DNA of 64,000 nt from Symbiodinium natans (taxonomy: Eukaryota > Sar > Dinophyceae > Suessiales > Symbiodiniaceae). Location: assembly GCA_905221605.1 (NCBI GenBank), contig CAJNDS010002707.1, positions 97,501-161,500 of the forward strand. The letters are read 5' to 3'. A model generated the notes under the pieces. It was given only the letters and a program-made list of their open reading frames with translations. It did not search any database and had not been told where the DNA came from. How positions within the stretch are numbered: position 1 is the stretch's first letter; every line of letters begins with the position of its first letter. The position numbers were made by a program, and so were the translations under genes. Shown one piece after another: positions 10,985-32,249 of the stretch.

Positions 10985-12079
10985 CTCTGTCTCTTGCTTC
11001 GGAGCTTACAGCTTAGGTTTAGGGTTTAGGGTTTAGGGTTTTGGGTTTTGGGTTTCGGGTTTTGGGGTGAGGGTTTAGGGTTTAGGATTTAGGGCTTTGG
11101 GCTTAGGGTTTTTTGTTCAGGGTTGCTGCTTTAAATCATTCGGGTTGTGGCATTGTGCAACCAACTCGAGGTACTTGCGGACAAGTGTCCAGCGCCTTTG
11201 TGAGACCGTTGACATCAAACAGCTGGTCAGGGCCATATTTGTCCACCAGGCTGTACCTGTTTATCAGGTTCTTGCGGGTTCAAGAGGGGTTCAAGGGGCG
11301 TATGTAACCCAAGGTTCCCTAATAATCCCCTGAGCTTCCCCAAGCTTCCCTAGATACCTATCCTGGGAACACGCAACCGGGGCACTGTTGCAAGCAAGGG
11401 CGGGGGGAGCGACTCTTGCCCTCAGCTGCAGCGCCACTGTCGCAGACAGACGCGCACGAATCCATCATTTAAGGAGGAGAAGGAGGGACCCCTAGAAGGG
11501 ACCCATAATCGTATGCCCCTATAATTACCCCTATATATATATATATATACATACATACCTTACATAGTCCCTATGCCCTATGTGCCTAAAGAACCCCTAT
11601 ATAACCCCTAAGGTGTGATAGTGCCGACGGTTGCGATGCTTAATCCACTTACAACCCTAAGCCCAACTTAGCACCTCAAAACCCCTAACCAAATGAGGCA
11701 GAGGACCAACGCAGTACGCTTGAGCAGCCAAGGCGAGTGCCAGAGTCCAAGGCGCGGCTGGCAGATTTAATTTGCGCAAGGATTCAGGGGGGCATCGGGC
11801 TTTCCCGTTTGTGCTTCAGGGCTGAGGGTTTGGGTTGGGGACTGTGGGCCCTCAACCCCAAACCCTAGAAGCTATTGCTTCTGACTCCACATGGGGGCAG
11901 AGACCCTCCCACCCCACCGAAATCCCAAACCCTAAACCCTAAACCCTAAACCCTAAACCCTAAACAGAGAACGCTCCAAGCCCCAGGATTCAGCCCTCTA
12001 GACCCCTGAACCTGTCCCTTGAAGCCCGAAATCCTAAGCCTAGGATTCGGTGTGTCCGGCGCCGACGCTTCCTGGAAGG

Positions 12080-13700
12080 GGAGGGGGTTTGTTTAGGGTT
12101 TAGGGTTTAGGGTTTTAAGGTTTAGGGTTTAAGGTTTAGGGTTTAGGGTTTAGGGTTTAGGGTTTAAGGTTTTAAGGTTTAGGGTTTAAGGTTTAGGGTT
12201 TAAGGTTTCCAGGCGTCTTGTCTGCCACGAAGCTGGATTCTTCCTCGCGGATCTGGGTGAAAAGAGGCCGATCTTCGGCCAGAGCTAGCGCGTTCAAGGG
12301 GGCTTAGGCGTTTAGTTGAGGGGCTTAGGGGCTTAGGGGCTTAGGGGCTTCGGGGCTTAGGGGCTTAGGGGCTTAGGGGCTTAGGGGCTCCGGGGCTTCG
12401 GGGCTTAGGGGCTGCGGGGTGTAGGATTTTGGCAGTTAGAAGAGGTATCTTGGTAAGTCGTTTAGGCTCCTAGATTAGATGTGTGGTTGCGGGCATCCTG
12501 TTTTTAATGCTCCGAAGGAGAATAAGAAGCCCAGAAAGGACCAAGACTAGGAGAACTCTACATGTGCGGGCTTGCGGGATTCAAGGGGTGCGTCCAGACA
12601 CCCTACACCCTGAACTCTAAACCCACTTGGAAACTGGACCTAATTGGGTTTAACACCCTACACCCTGAACTCTAAACCCACTTGGAAACTGGACCTATTG
12701 GGTTTGGGAACACCAGATGCTGGCCGAAGATGTGCCTAAACCCTAAACACTAAACCCTAAACCCTAAACCCGTTTAGGAAGTCCTACAAGAAACATCTTG
12801 GGGATGAAGGGGTTGTGTATGGGCTTCTCCACACGACTCTCGGAGGGTCGACGGGTAAACGGCCAGGTCCGACTTAGTGTCTTGATCTAGCAGAGCTGCG
12901 CTTCATTTTGGGGTTAGGCTTGAGGGTTTAAGGCTTCAGATTTAGGGTTTTGGGTTGATGGTTTACGATTTAGGGTTTAGGGTTTAGCATTTAGGGTTTA
13001 GGGCTTAGGGCTTGAAATTTTGAGTCGGGTTTAGGGTCCATTGTCGCACCCTGAGGGTCCAGCGCCGGAAGAGGTGCTCAGCTGTGACTAGGGTTTAGGG
13101 TTTGGTTTTGGCTTTGAGAAAGAAACCGAAACCCTAAACCCGAAACATCCCCAAACCCTCTTGCCGGTGGCTGCGGTAGCACTGTGAAGCGGCCTTACAA
13201 CGAATCCTATGCCTTGTTGGTGCCTGTCTATTTCCGAACGCTGCGGACCAAACCAAATCCTCATGGCCTCTCAACCCTAAACCCTAAACCCTAAACCCTA
13301 AACCCTAAACCCTAAACCCTAAACCCTAAACCCTAAACCCCTAAACCCTAAACCCTAAACCCTAAACCCTAAACCCTAAGCCCTAAACCCCATTTAGATC
13401 GCTCTGGACCCTCGGGCTCAAAAGAAAGACAACGGGGGCCGACTTGGGGGTTTACGATGTTAGGGCTTGGGGTTTAGGGGTTCAGGGGTTCAGGGGTTCA
13501 GGGGTTTAGGGTTTAGGGTTTAGGGTTTAGGGTTTAGGGTTTAGGGTTTAGGGTTTAGGGTTTAGGGTTTAGGGTGTAGGTTTTAGGGTTTAGGGTTTAG
13601 GGTTTAGGGTTTAGGGTTTAGGGTTTAGGGTTTAGGGTTTAGGGTTTAGGGTTTAGGGTTTAGGGTTTAGGGTTTAGGGTTTAGGGTTTGTAAGGTTTAG
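12080..13700. repeat. Heptamer and 8-mer arrays
   Basis: TTTAGGG/TTTAAGG at 12090-12210, an 8-mer GGGGCTTA array at 12310-12415, CCCTAAA at 13275-13390 and a long TTTAGGG run at 13500-13690. Orientation flips between blocks. Confidence 0.9.
12205..12295 (-). CDS. Candidate exon between channel B and A
   Basis: A non-repetitive island inside heptamer repeat. The minus strand reads LNALALAEDRPLFTQIREEE followed by SSFVADKTPG, with protein-like composition. It is either a 3' exon of channel B or a 5' exon of channel A. Splice sites were not fixed. Confidence 0.4.
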
Positions 13701-13727
13701 GGTTACTAGGGGCCCTGATTTCGTAAA

Positions 13728-13805
13728 CCCCCACTCAGAGGAACGCTCAGAGGATGGCCGCCTGTCGCTTGAGGCCGCCCAAATCCTCCTCGGGATTGGA
13801 GTCTT
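13728..13805 (-). CDS. Candidate exon 3' of channel B EF hands
   Basis: A unique sequence island in heptamer repeat. The minus strand reads TQDSNPEEDLGGLKRQAAIL, acidic then basic and probably helical, followed by TGA or a splice donor. It could be the C-terminal exon of channel B. Confidence 0.35.
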
Positions 13806-14355
13806 GAGTGAAGCTTAGGGTTTAGGGGTTTCGGGGTCTAGGGTTTAGGGTTTAGGGTTTGGGGTTTAGGGCTTGGGGTTTCGGGTTTAGGGTTTAGGGT
13901 TTAGGGCTTAGGGCGTAGGGTTTAAGTTTAGGGTGTTGCGGGGGGTTCCGGGTATTCGTGTTGGTAAGCAGTATCTTGTCATAAGTGAGTCAGCGATCAG
14001 AAGGAAGTTCATGAAGGGCGCGGAAACGAAGGAAAAAAGGCGGCCGAAGGACCCCGTTCTGTCCTTTTTTTACGATTGTTGGCCGATGTGTCTCTCTTGG
14101 TCTTTTCGTACACGACGAAGTTCTCTACGTTACAATCTGGAAGTGCGGGTTACGTTTAGGAGACCCGGGAGTTGAGAAGGAAATTCAACAAGCGACCCGG
14201 ACAGTGATACTTGGGTCAGCCAGCCTAATACTAAGATAAGAAGAAGAAGAAGATGAGAATAATAGTAATAATATATAGTAAAAGTTATTTAAGAAATAAT
14301 AATCTGAATAAGAATAATAATAACAACAATAATAATAATAATTTGGTCAGCCAGC

Positions 14356-23757
<9,402 letters not shown>

Positions 23758-24639
23758 CTCCAAGAAGGTGAGAGGTTGGACGGTTGAGGGGGTGCAGGGG
23801 CGCTGAGGAGTGAGCGCAGCAGCCCAGTGATTGGTCCATACCCCCTTAACTCATCAACCCATGCACCTGCTAACTTGATCATGTTGGCCCTACGACTGCG
23901 CCAGGCTGCCGGCACAAAATGACCCAGTGTTGTTCCAAGTGCGCAGGCCAATCCAGTAGTCGTCTAACCCATCAACCCATTGATTCGATCATATTCACAC
24001 ATTCGCCTCGCCCACCCTGTGAAACCCCCCCCCCCCGGATCGCTTGGAGGAGCCGCAGACCGATGTCGTGGGGGTTCCCACCTGTCGGCGGCTCCTACAG
24101 AGCAGCGCCCAAAAATTGCGTGATTGGACCGTTTCTCTTGAAAGCCCCCATCAGCGAAATTGCATGGACACCGCTGCCTAACCCCAGAACCCGGCTCCCT
24201 AGCACCCCCTTACGAAGCTTCAAGCAAAAGCGTGCATAGGCAGTCCCCCTACCACCCTTCCCCCAGTTCCCCGCCTGAAACCTCCCAGCAACCTCTGCCG
24301 TGACACCCCCTGACACCTCGTAGGACCCCCCCTCCCTAGCGCCCCTTGCGAAGCTTCGAGCACAAACGTCGGCTGCCGAGGCAGCGCGCGCAAGCGCTTA
24401 CAGTCAACTCAGGCGTTTTGCCCCTATGACTGGTCTAGGCCCGTTCCACTTCATAACCTTTGGACGCAATAAGTTTTTCCCCAGAATTGCCTCCAGGCCA
24501 TGAACCCGACCCAAATCCATCTTGCGAACGGGTTGATGGGCTAATTTACTGAAGCCTAAACCCTAAACGCTAAACCCTAAACCCTAAACCCAGCCATTGG
24601 CGAAATCTCGGAGCCCGAACCCTAGAAACCTAAAACTCT

Positions 24640-24725
24640 TTCTGGGCTTGCGTGGGAGGCCTGCAGGGCTTGCTGCTGAAACTGTGCGTTCTGGACCAGC
24701 TCTCGTGGCCGCTCCTTGCAAGCCA
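24640..24725 (-). CDS. Candidate coiled-coil exon upstream of channel B
   Basis: The minus strand reads CKERPRELVQNAQFQQQALQ, rich in Gln and Leu, and lies just 5' of the coiled-coil exon of channel B. It is probably an N-terminal exon of B. Confidence 0.4.
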
Positions 24726-25363
24726 GGGCTTAGGGCTTGCAGGGTTTAGGGCTTCTGCTTGTTTTTCTTTTGGGGGGTTAGGGTTTTGGGTTTAGGGTTT
24801 GGGGTCAGGGGCTGGGGGGGGGGGGGGGGGGGGGGGGGGGGTGGAGTTTTCATTGCTTAGGGCTTCAGCTGAAGATTTCCAAGTAGAAAGTAGGAGCATG
24901 AGCTTGCCCGATTTGAGCCTTCAAGCAAGCCTTCCTAGTAGCAGACACCAGGGCTTTGGGATTCAAAGAGCTCCGGCCTGGCACCACGAAGTGAACATTA
25001 TTGTTATGATTATTATTTTTATCATTATTTCTATTTTTATATTCTTATTATTTTTATTGTGTTTATTCATATCGTTATTGTTGCTATTATGATTAGTAAG
25101 GCTGTAAGATAAGGCCCCCACCTAACGTGAAAGCAAACCCTAAGGTCGCGTCAGTACACTTATAAGTCTTATTACGGTTGTAGGTTCCCCAAGGTTCCTT
25201 GGGGCCAGCCCCTCAACCCCAAGCCTCATTATGTGGCCATATTGACCCCAGAGGACTTGGAGACTAAGGGCTTAGGGCTTAGGGTTTAGGGTTTAGGGTT
25301 TAGGGTTTAGGGTTTAGGGTTAACATCCTGAAGCTCCCAATTCGCGCTAGCTGGACGAGCATC

Positions 25364-25433
25364 CAAAACCTTGAAGAGCTCTCTGACGTCAGAGAGCAGG
25401 TCGGCGCCATCGGCTTCTTGAGCATGCTGGTAC
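25364..25433 (-). pseudogene. Lone EF-hand exon, possible remnant of a third channel unit
   Basis: The minus strand encodes a short piece ending DVRELFKVL. It aligns with the end of the first EF exon of channel B (MTELFNVL) and stops at the same place in the same phase. No S1-S6 exons lie between it and KIN17, so it may be a truncated third tandem copy; alternatively it is an N-terminal exon of channel B. The intron upstream is a 122-bp inverted-repeat element. Confidence 0.45.
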
Positions 25434-25555
25434 CTTTGTAGGGGATAGGATTAGGGGGACCCTTGGGGATATAAACCCTCTCAATAAGGTCCCTCTGCTT
25501 AAGAGCGCCAGAAGAGGGTTCAGAAGGGTTCCCTTTTAAGGGTCCTCCTTATCCT
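25434..25555. mobile_element. 122-bp introner-like intron, family 3
   Basis: Terminal inverted repeats TAGGATAAGGAGGACCCTT (minus strand, 25556-25538) and TAGGATTAGGGGGACCCTT (plus strand, 25446-25464), 17 of 19 paired, lying flush with a GT donor and an AAAG|G acceptor. GTA is present at both junctions. Confidence 0.75.
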
Positions 25556-25699
25556 ACCTAGGACTCTGCGGAACTGCTGCCAGTTGTGGCCCATGAAAAG
25601 AGTGTTAGTAGTTCAAAGGCCTAGACAAGCTTGCCTGCCAGCATTACCCTAAACCCTAAACCCTAAACCCTAAACCCGACGTAAACCCTAAACCGCTTT

Positions 25700-25830
25700 G
25701 GCCACTGGCTGTCGGCCCAAGTTGCTGCGGCACCAAGACATCCAATGAGGAAAGGCCGGCTTCCGGAGCAGAGGGCTCCGGGCCGCTGTTGCAGACCGAA
25801 GCACACGCCACCATCATGGCGCAGATCCGC
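25700..25830 (-). CDS. Candidate first exon region (channel B side)
   Basis: Unique sequence between heptamer blocks, open on the minus strand from an ATG near 25820 (MVACASVCNSGPEPSAPEAG and on). It lies 3' of the KIN17 stop, so it might start the next gene, but there is no homology to fix this. Confidence 0.25.
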
Positions 25831-26730
25831 AAGGGCAAGGAATTCCTATCAGTACCAAGTGCACCCTAATTAAACCACTAAACCCTAAACCCCAAACCCT
25901 AAACCCCCAAACCCAAACCCTAAACCCTAAAACCCCTGGGCTCGTGAGAGGTGGCCTTTCTATTCGACGTCTTGAGTGCGACGCATGCGCATGGGCTCGG
26001 CTTCCCAGCCCAAGACATGCCGAAGCTTGCTGAGTCCCTCTTTGCTGGGGTAATTTGGCGTTTTTTCTGGCTTGATAAGGCTTATACAGGGTTTAAGGGC
26101 AATCATTTATGGCTGTATAAGGACTATACAGGGAAAACAGAGTATTTTTCCAATGCCTTTATGAGGATTACATAGGGGATGAAGGCAAGTACAAAACCCT
26201 AAACCCTAAACCCTAAACGCTCGCCCCACAGTGGAGAGCTTGGACTTCGGGTTGAGAGCTTTGGGATGCAGAAGCCCTGTCGAAGCTTCGTGACTTCGTG
26301 ACTTGAACCCTGAACCCTCAAACCGACTCAACAGGTTTAAAGTCCCAGGGATGAGGGTTTAGGAATTAGGGTTTTAGGGTTTTAGGGTTTAGGGTTTAGG
26401 GTTTAGGGTTTAGGGCTTCGCCCAAACTGCGTATTCCCCAATGGATTTAGGGCCGGGATCCCGTGGCCAAAGGAGAAGAGCCAAGTGGCTGTGCAAAAAG
26501 AGGGCAATCTTAGCTGCGTCCCTCTTTTGAAAGTCCATGTTGTGAAGGCTGTGGAGGGCTTCGGGTTCAGGACTTCGGGATTCGATTCTGTGAGGATGAG
26601 GTTCACCGTTTAGGGTTTAGGGTTTAGGGTTTAGGGTTTAGGGTTTAGGGTTTAGGGTTTAGGGTTTAGGGTTACCTCCAAAGCCGTGCGATGAAGCCTG
26701 TTGCGTCCGATGACAGGTGCACGTGTGAAA

Positions 26731-27446
26731 CTAGTTGCCTGTCCAGATCTTGCAGACGCGATCGTAGGGCAACCCGGCGAGCGATCGTCCATCATTTAGG
26801 ACAACTGTGCCTATACTGAACTTGGAACCCTAGCAAAAACTATGGTTTTACATGTTTCTTAGGAATTTCAGTATCCAAAAAGTTTCAAAATATTCCCAAG
26901 AGCCCCTAAGGTGCAGGTAAACGTCTCTGTCTCCACGGACTGCAACGTGCCCTCCTGATTGCCACCGGGCCTGAGAACCAGCACCCTGCTGCCAAATTTC
27001 GGCAGCACGGTCTCGAGGAGGTCGGGCTTCACGGTCGTCACCTCCTCCTGGCCTGCAATCGGCTTGAGCAACTTCACCGCAACGCCACTGCGGACGTCCG
27101 TCTCCTGCGTCACAGCTTTCACACCGCAGGCCTTACCCCCGAGCGCAGCGGGACAGAGAACCTTCACCACGAGCCCGGGCGGCCAGGCTGGCGAGGCTGG
27201 CGGAGAAACGTCTCCCTGGGTCACCTCAAGGACGTCTCCGATGACCTGAGGGTTTACATGAGGACCCAATAAGGCACCCCTATTTTCGGAAACCCCTGCC
27301 TTGATCTCTCCAACATCTTCGGCGTCGCCCGCCGGGTCCACCTCTCCGCGCGACTCCGCCGGCGGCGCCGGCACCGGCAGCGCCGCCGCCTCCCCCGCGG
27401 CCTTCTTGCCAGCTCCGAACTGGAAGGCCACCTGGCGGTCTCAGAA

Positions 27447-27484
<38 letters not shown>

Positions 27485-30400
27485 TGTATATATATATATA
27501 TATACACATATATATATATATATGTATAAATATATGTTATCATGTAAAAAGTTTGCTATTATATCTATAAGGTCGAAGAAAAAGGAAGATGAATGCAGAG
27601 CACAGCGGAGCGGAGCATACTTGAGCCCACCTTGCTGCGGTTGGCGCTCAGGGTCTCGACCTCCTCGCTGTCGGGTTCCGGGCCGGTCCCGGCAGAGGCT
27701 GCGAGCCGCTTCGCTTCGCGGGCCGCGGCCGCGGCCCGACGCGCACCGCCGTCGTCTTCCCAGGGGCGCTTTGTGGAGGAGGCCTGGTTTAGGGGTTTAG
27801 GGTTTAGGGTTTAGGGCTCAGGGTTTAGGGTGTAGGGTTTAGGGCTTAGGGCTTAGGGTTTAGGGTTTAGGGTTTAGGGTTTAGGGTTTAGGGTTTCTGT
27901 CTGGGGCTTGGGGTGAGGGGTGGAGGGTGTAAGGGTGTAGAGTTGAAGATTTAAGGATTAGGGTTGAGGGTAAGGGCCCTTTGGTAGATTCTGACTCTGA
28001 TTTAAGGGGCTAATCGTTGTATAAGGATTGGGGGAAGTATGTACAGGAAAGCTAACCCTCCCCGACAGATGAGAATCCGACCTTAATCACAAGAGGTTCG
28101 AAGCACATAACCTATACATACACTCCTTTGGCGCTTAGGGTTCCAGAAGAAGGGTCCTCCATGGGGCCCTCAAGAATTGAAAAGCCCTCTGCTACAACTC
28201 CAACCCCCAAACGCTCAACCCTAACCCCCGAACCCTACACCCCAAAACCCGAAACCAGCTCAATAAACCCTCAACCCTCAACCCCTGAATCCCTTAATCC
28301 ATCAACCCTCAACCCCTAAACCCCTTAATCCCTAAACCCTAAACCCTAAACCCTAAACCCTGAAGCCTGAACCCTAAACCCTAAACCCTAAACCCAGATC
28401 AAAGAAAGGGGCTCGGCCTGCTTCAGGTTGGCAGCCCAGCTTGCCTGCATCCTCTCAGTTCGAGACTCCGGCACAGGTGGAGCTTCGACATCGTCCTGCG
28501 GGTTTTGGGTCTTTGGGTTTTTGGGTTTATGGGTTTATGGGTTTTTGGGTTTTTGGGTTTATGGGTTTATGGGTTTATGGGTTTATGGGTTTATGGTTTT
28601 ATGGGTTTATGGGTTTATGGGTTTAGGGTGTAGGGTTTAGGGGTTCAGGGTTCAACATCGTCCTGAGGGCTTAGGGTTTAAAGGTTGGTGGGCTTAGCGT
28701 TTAGGATCTAGGGCTTGGGGTTTAGGGGATCAGGGTTTAAGAGGTTTAAGAGTTTAAAGGTTTAGGGTTTAGGGTTTAAGGGCTTATATAGGGTTTAAGG
28801 GTTGAAGGGTTTGGGGTTTCGGGTTTAAGGGTTAGGGAGAGAGGGCAGCTCGTGAAGCAAGGAGGGTTCAGGGTTTGGAGTTTGGGGGGTTCAGCGCTCT
28901 GGGCAATCATTGGTTTCGTGGCGCTACTCCCAACAGCCCTCTAGCTCAGATCAAACGAACAAAATAAGCGAGACCCTGAACTACCCCGACCCGAAGTGGA
29001 GCTTCTTCCCAGGAGCTCTGCCCCCAAAGCCCTTCCTGGACCCTGAAAGCGAACACGAAACCCTTCCTCTTACTGGCCCAAAACCCAAGGAATAGAAGTT
29101 GAAACTTTCAGCATAAACTACCATATAAGAAGCCCAAAAGTTGAAAAGTTGGGCTTTGAGCCCATAAGTCCTGCGCCAGGAGGAAGGACGAGATCTTCGC
29201 ATCCTTCTCGGCCTCCGCGGCCACGACCATGTCCTGGTCGATGCGCACGACCCAGCCTTTGGGGCCCTTCACCTTAGTGGCGGGAGGGGTCTTTGTGAGG
29301 GTTTAGGGGTTTAGGGCTTAGGGTTTAGGGTTGAGGGTTGAGGGTTTAGGGTTTAGGGTTGAGAGTTGAGGGTTGAGGGTTTAGGGTTTAGGGTTTAGGG
29401 TTTAGGAGCCTCTTAGGGCTTGGGGTGGGGCCCCTGAAGGACCCTTAAAGGAGGCGGCAACCTTCCTGGATTTTTCGGGGCCGAGGGCGCCAAAGGCCCT
29501 CGAGACCAGCACAAACCAAACTTTCGTGCCAAAACATGGCGCAAGGCACGGCCTCGCACTCTCCGGCCTTGCCTGGGTGCTGGCTACGGAGCGTAAGCTA
29601 AGTCACCAAGAAACGGGTTTCTTAAGACATCATATGTGTCTTTAAAATGACAAATGCAGTTTGTTCCTGAACAAAGCCCCAGTGTCTGAGGGCGTTGATG
29701 AAAGTCCCAAGGCTGCCCCAGCAAGTATCGTGCATCAGCCGCTGGTTCCGGTCATGGGGATACATCTCCCGATAGACCTCGTGGAGAAGCACCTTCTGGT
29801 TCATGTAGTTCCTGCGGTCTCTAGAGCGGACGGGTGCACACATCGCACTTAACGTAGTTCAAACTAGTACTAAAAGGGAAGCTTCGCTGCCCTTTTAGTT
29901 CTAGTTTAAACGTATAAATTATAGTACTAGAGGAGGCTTCGCCTCCTCTAGTACTATAATTTATACTATAAACTGAAGAAAACGTGTGCAGGCGTGCATG
30001 CGAGCACACACATGCATGTGTGCGAATTGCTGGAAAACGTCACGATGGCGTGTCGTAGTTGTAATTGAACCAAAATCAGCAAAGTAGATTTGGGAAAATC
30101 CTAAAGTGGAATCCGTATGTCAATCCAAAACCTAAAGGGCTTTTTTGTATTAGTGTTTGTTTTTCCCTTTAAGGAGGCCAATTTCCGAAATGAATTCCAT
30201 TTCCGAAGAGGCCAATTTCTGGGGTAAATTGGGAAAAAAGGAAGGAAGCATAGCTTCCTTTTTTCCCAATTTCTGAACACTTTTGAAAGGCCAATTTCGT
30301 AGCTGTAAAGGGCTTTTTCGTATTGTCACGCTGTTTTCAGAAAAAGTTTTTTTTGTCGGTCTTCGACCTCCAAAACAACCTTTTTCTGCAAACATCGTGA

Positions 30401-31971
30401 CAAAAGCCCATTTCGATTTAAGCCAAGTACAGCTAAGGCTACCAGCTAGCAATTATCGTATGTACCATGGCTACCTGCTACAGTGGGTGCTTGGGTAAGC
30501 AGCCAGCATACACTAACAGCCAACAACAACAGTCGTACTACCAGCCAACAATAAGAGTAGGGTGGTGGGCCAACAACAATTGTACAACAACAACAGCTGT
30601 ACAGCAACAACAATCGTGCTACAACAACAACAACAGTAGCAGCTAGCAAATAAGCCAGCTAACAGTAAAGGTATTGGCTCAAGACCGTCATCCTTATGGC
30701 TTTCAGCGATAAGGATAGTGGACTTGAACCAATACCTTGAACAGAATGAGTACCAAAACTATCATTATTAGAATCCTTGTACCATGTAAGTGGTACTTGG
30801 CAGCAACTAGTGTTTTAGTCAGAAATAGAACTAAAACCTGTGTATTCTAGTTCAGTTTAGTTGGAAATTGAACTATCAGATGAGCTTCGACTTTTGGCAA
30901 CTTTTACAGCTGGATTTTGATGGAATATAGACCCATCAAAATCCAGGAAATGGGCCTTCTAAAGTAGAAAATCGTATTGTCACGCCCATTCCAGAATTTT
31001 ATGTTTTTGTCGGTCGAGCCATTTCACGATGAACTTTCTAAAGTGAAAACAAGACGTACATACGACTTTTCCCTTTAGGAATTCGACATTACATACGAAT
31101 TTCACTTTAGCAACTTTTTCGAAACTACTCGACTTTTTTGAACCAAATTCAACTAAGAGACGCCATCGTGATTTTGAGGAGCCTTTTCGCGCACCCACAC
31201 ACATGTGCGCGCATGTACTTTTAGTAGTATTTTTCGTTTCACTACATAGTTTAGGTCGTCTGATTCGAAGCCATTCGCTTCGAACCAGACTCGCTGGCTT
31301 GTATCTATTGATTATTTTTTATTCTATGTCGTTCAGACTCAGGGCGAGAAAGGCTTCGCCTTTCTCTTCCTTCGTTTTCACTCGCAAGTAAATTGGGGGG
31401 CTTCGCCCCCGAAACCCCCCTACCTCCAGCTGAAAGACCTTTAGTTTTTTCGTTTTCGAGTAAAATATAGATGCGAAGCATCTATATTTCACGAGGTACG
31501 TAAGAGAAGCTGAGTGCACGCACAAAACAAAAGGAACGATGCTGATAGTCTGCCAGGGCTCAACGCAAGGAACTGCACGAAACTTGTGGCAAAGGCCTCG
31601 TCCCTCGGCGACATCTTGAACTCGCGAGCTTTGCTCTGGCGCGAGTTCGCCGACTTCCGGATGTGATTCTCGTGCTCCAGATGGCACTTGTAGCCATTCT
31701 CGTCCTTGCACCACACATTGCACAAGCCGCACACCCAGCGCAGCTTGGTCTGCGTCCGCAGGAACTTGTTGTGGACCCAGCGTGTGCTTCCAGGATCAGC
31801 GCGGGTCTTGCCACACTCTGACTTGAAGTAGCCGTTCATGGCTTTTTGCGCTGGGGAGCGTGGACATGAACAGTCTGTGCCGAAAGATTTTAGCAATGGA
31901 CGGCGTGTCTGGAGTGCTGAGTTCTGAGTAACTGTGGCTAGCCGCACGTTTGCCATGCTGCAAAAGAACAC
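26731..31971 (-). CDS. KIN17: KIN17-like DNA/RNA-binding protein
   Basis: A nuclear protein linked in other eukaryotes to DNA replication, damage response and the spliceosome. Exons: 31971 to about 31560; about 29829-29670; about 29285-29150; about 28515-28410; about 27790-27610; 27431-27300; 27245-26915; 26804-26731. The first carries the zinc finger (LRWVCGLCNVWCKDENGYKC followed by H...H), nearly identical to the family signature. The second (LHEVYREMYPHDRNQRLMHD, then LGTFINALRHWGFV) and third (PKGWVVRIDQD) match the winged-helix region. The C-terminal KOW-like part reads DLLETVLPKFGSRVLVLRPG, then EGTLQSVETETF, ending LPYDRVCKIW. Joins 27300/27245 and 26915/26804 keep frame. The middle is Ala/Glu-rich. 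The start codon is uncertain: upstream ATGs add a long non-conserved leader. A 54-bp introner and a 110-bp repeat-family intron interrupt the C-terminal part. Confidence 0.88.
26805..26914. mobile_element. 110-bp introner-like intron of KIN17, family 4
   Basis: It contains CTGAACTTGGAACCCTAGCA...TGTTTCTTAGGAATT (26816-26868), closely matching 7273-7326 in a channel A intron. It is the last intron of KIN17; splicing gives ETFTF|VLNDGRSLAGL in frame. Confidence 0.65.
27246..27299. mobile_element. 54-bp introner-like intron of KIN17, family 2
   Basis: The whole intron is the element. On the minus strand it starts GCAGGGGTTTCCGAAAATAG, contains GGTGCCTTATTGGGTCCT and ends GTAAACCCTCAG. It uses a GC donor. 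Removing it joins ...GEIK to VIGDVLEV in frame. Confidence 0.85.
27453..27535. repeat. (GT)n plus (TA)n microsatellite
   Basis: GT repeats at 27453-27480 followed by TA repeats to 27535, in a KIN17 intron. Confidence 0.95.
27785..29405. repeat. Heptamer and 8-mer arrays in KIN17 introns
   Basis: TTTAGGG at 27788-27895 and 29300-29405, CCCTAAA at 28320-28395, and a tandem 8-mer GGGTTTAT at 28510-28625. Confidence 0.9.
29861..29907. repeat. Hairpin with GCTTCGC apex (1)
   Basis: 18-nt arms (29861-29878 and 29890-29907), 17 of 18 paired; the centre contains GCTTCGC. It lies in the large first intron of KIN17. Confidence 0.85.
29913..29965. repeat. Perfect 25-bp hairpin with TTC triloop (2)
   Basis: Arms 29913-29937 and 29941-29965 are exact reverse complements around TTC; the apex is GGCTTCGCC. 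Confidence 0.9.
30226..30272. repeat. 19-bp inverted repeat (3)
   Basis: Arms AAATTGGGAAAAAAGGAAG (30226-30244) and its exact complement (30254-30272) with a 9-nt loop. It lies in the same KIN17 intron but lacks the GCTTCGC apex. Confidence 0.85.
30500..30650. repeat. Degenerate CAA-type simple repeat
   Basis: Imperfect ACAACAACAG motifs with GCTA/CCAGC interruptions, in the KIN17 intron. No coding support. Confidence 0.6.
30668..30738. repeat. Imperfect 30-bp inverted repeat (4)
   Basis: Arms 30668-30697 and 30709-30738, starting AAGGTATTGG, pair with a few mismatches around an 11-nt loop. It resembles a small foldback element. Confidence 0.8.
31346..31485. repeat. Three GCTTCGC/GCGAAGC hairpins (5-7)
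   Basis: GAGAAAGGC-TTC-GCCTTTCTC at 31346-31366; GGGGGC-TTC-GCCCCC at about 31396-31410; AAATATAGATGC-GAA-GCATCTATATTT at about 31463-31489. All share the same 7-nt apex. A related TTCGAAGC...GCTTCGAA pair lies near 31265-31285. Confidence 0.85.
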
Positions 31972-32164
31972 TAGTCACTATTCACTATTCGCAACGAGCA
32001 CAAGCCTTGCGAGTGCACTGGCTTAGAAGTCTTACATGCCTGAGCCGGCAAATGCACTGCAATCATGACGTCCCCCCAACGCAGGTAGGTTGCAGAATGG
32101 TCCATGAATCCGCTACTGCGTGCGAGCAACGTGAGCAAAGGAAACCAATTTGACCTGGTACTTG

Positions 32165-32246
32165 CTGGTTCCTAGTACGGAATATTAAAAAAAAGAAACC
32201 AAAAAATATGCAGGTGTCTAATTCCCCATTCCCTACTAAGAACCAG
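32165..32246. mobile_element. Family 1-ended element (82 bp)
   Basis: Terminal inverted repeats CTGGTTCCTAGTACGGAAT (32165-32183) and the complement of CTGGTTCTTAGTAGGGAAT (32228-32246), 17 of 19 paired. The centre is A-rich and unlike the other family 1 copies. Confidence 0.7.
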
Positions 32247-32249
32247 GGG

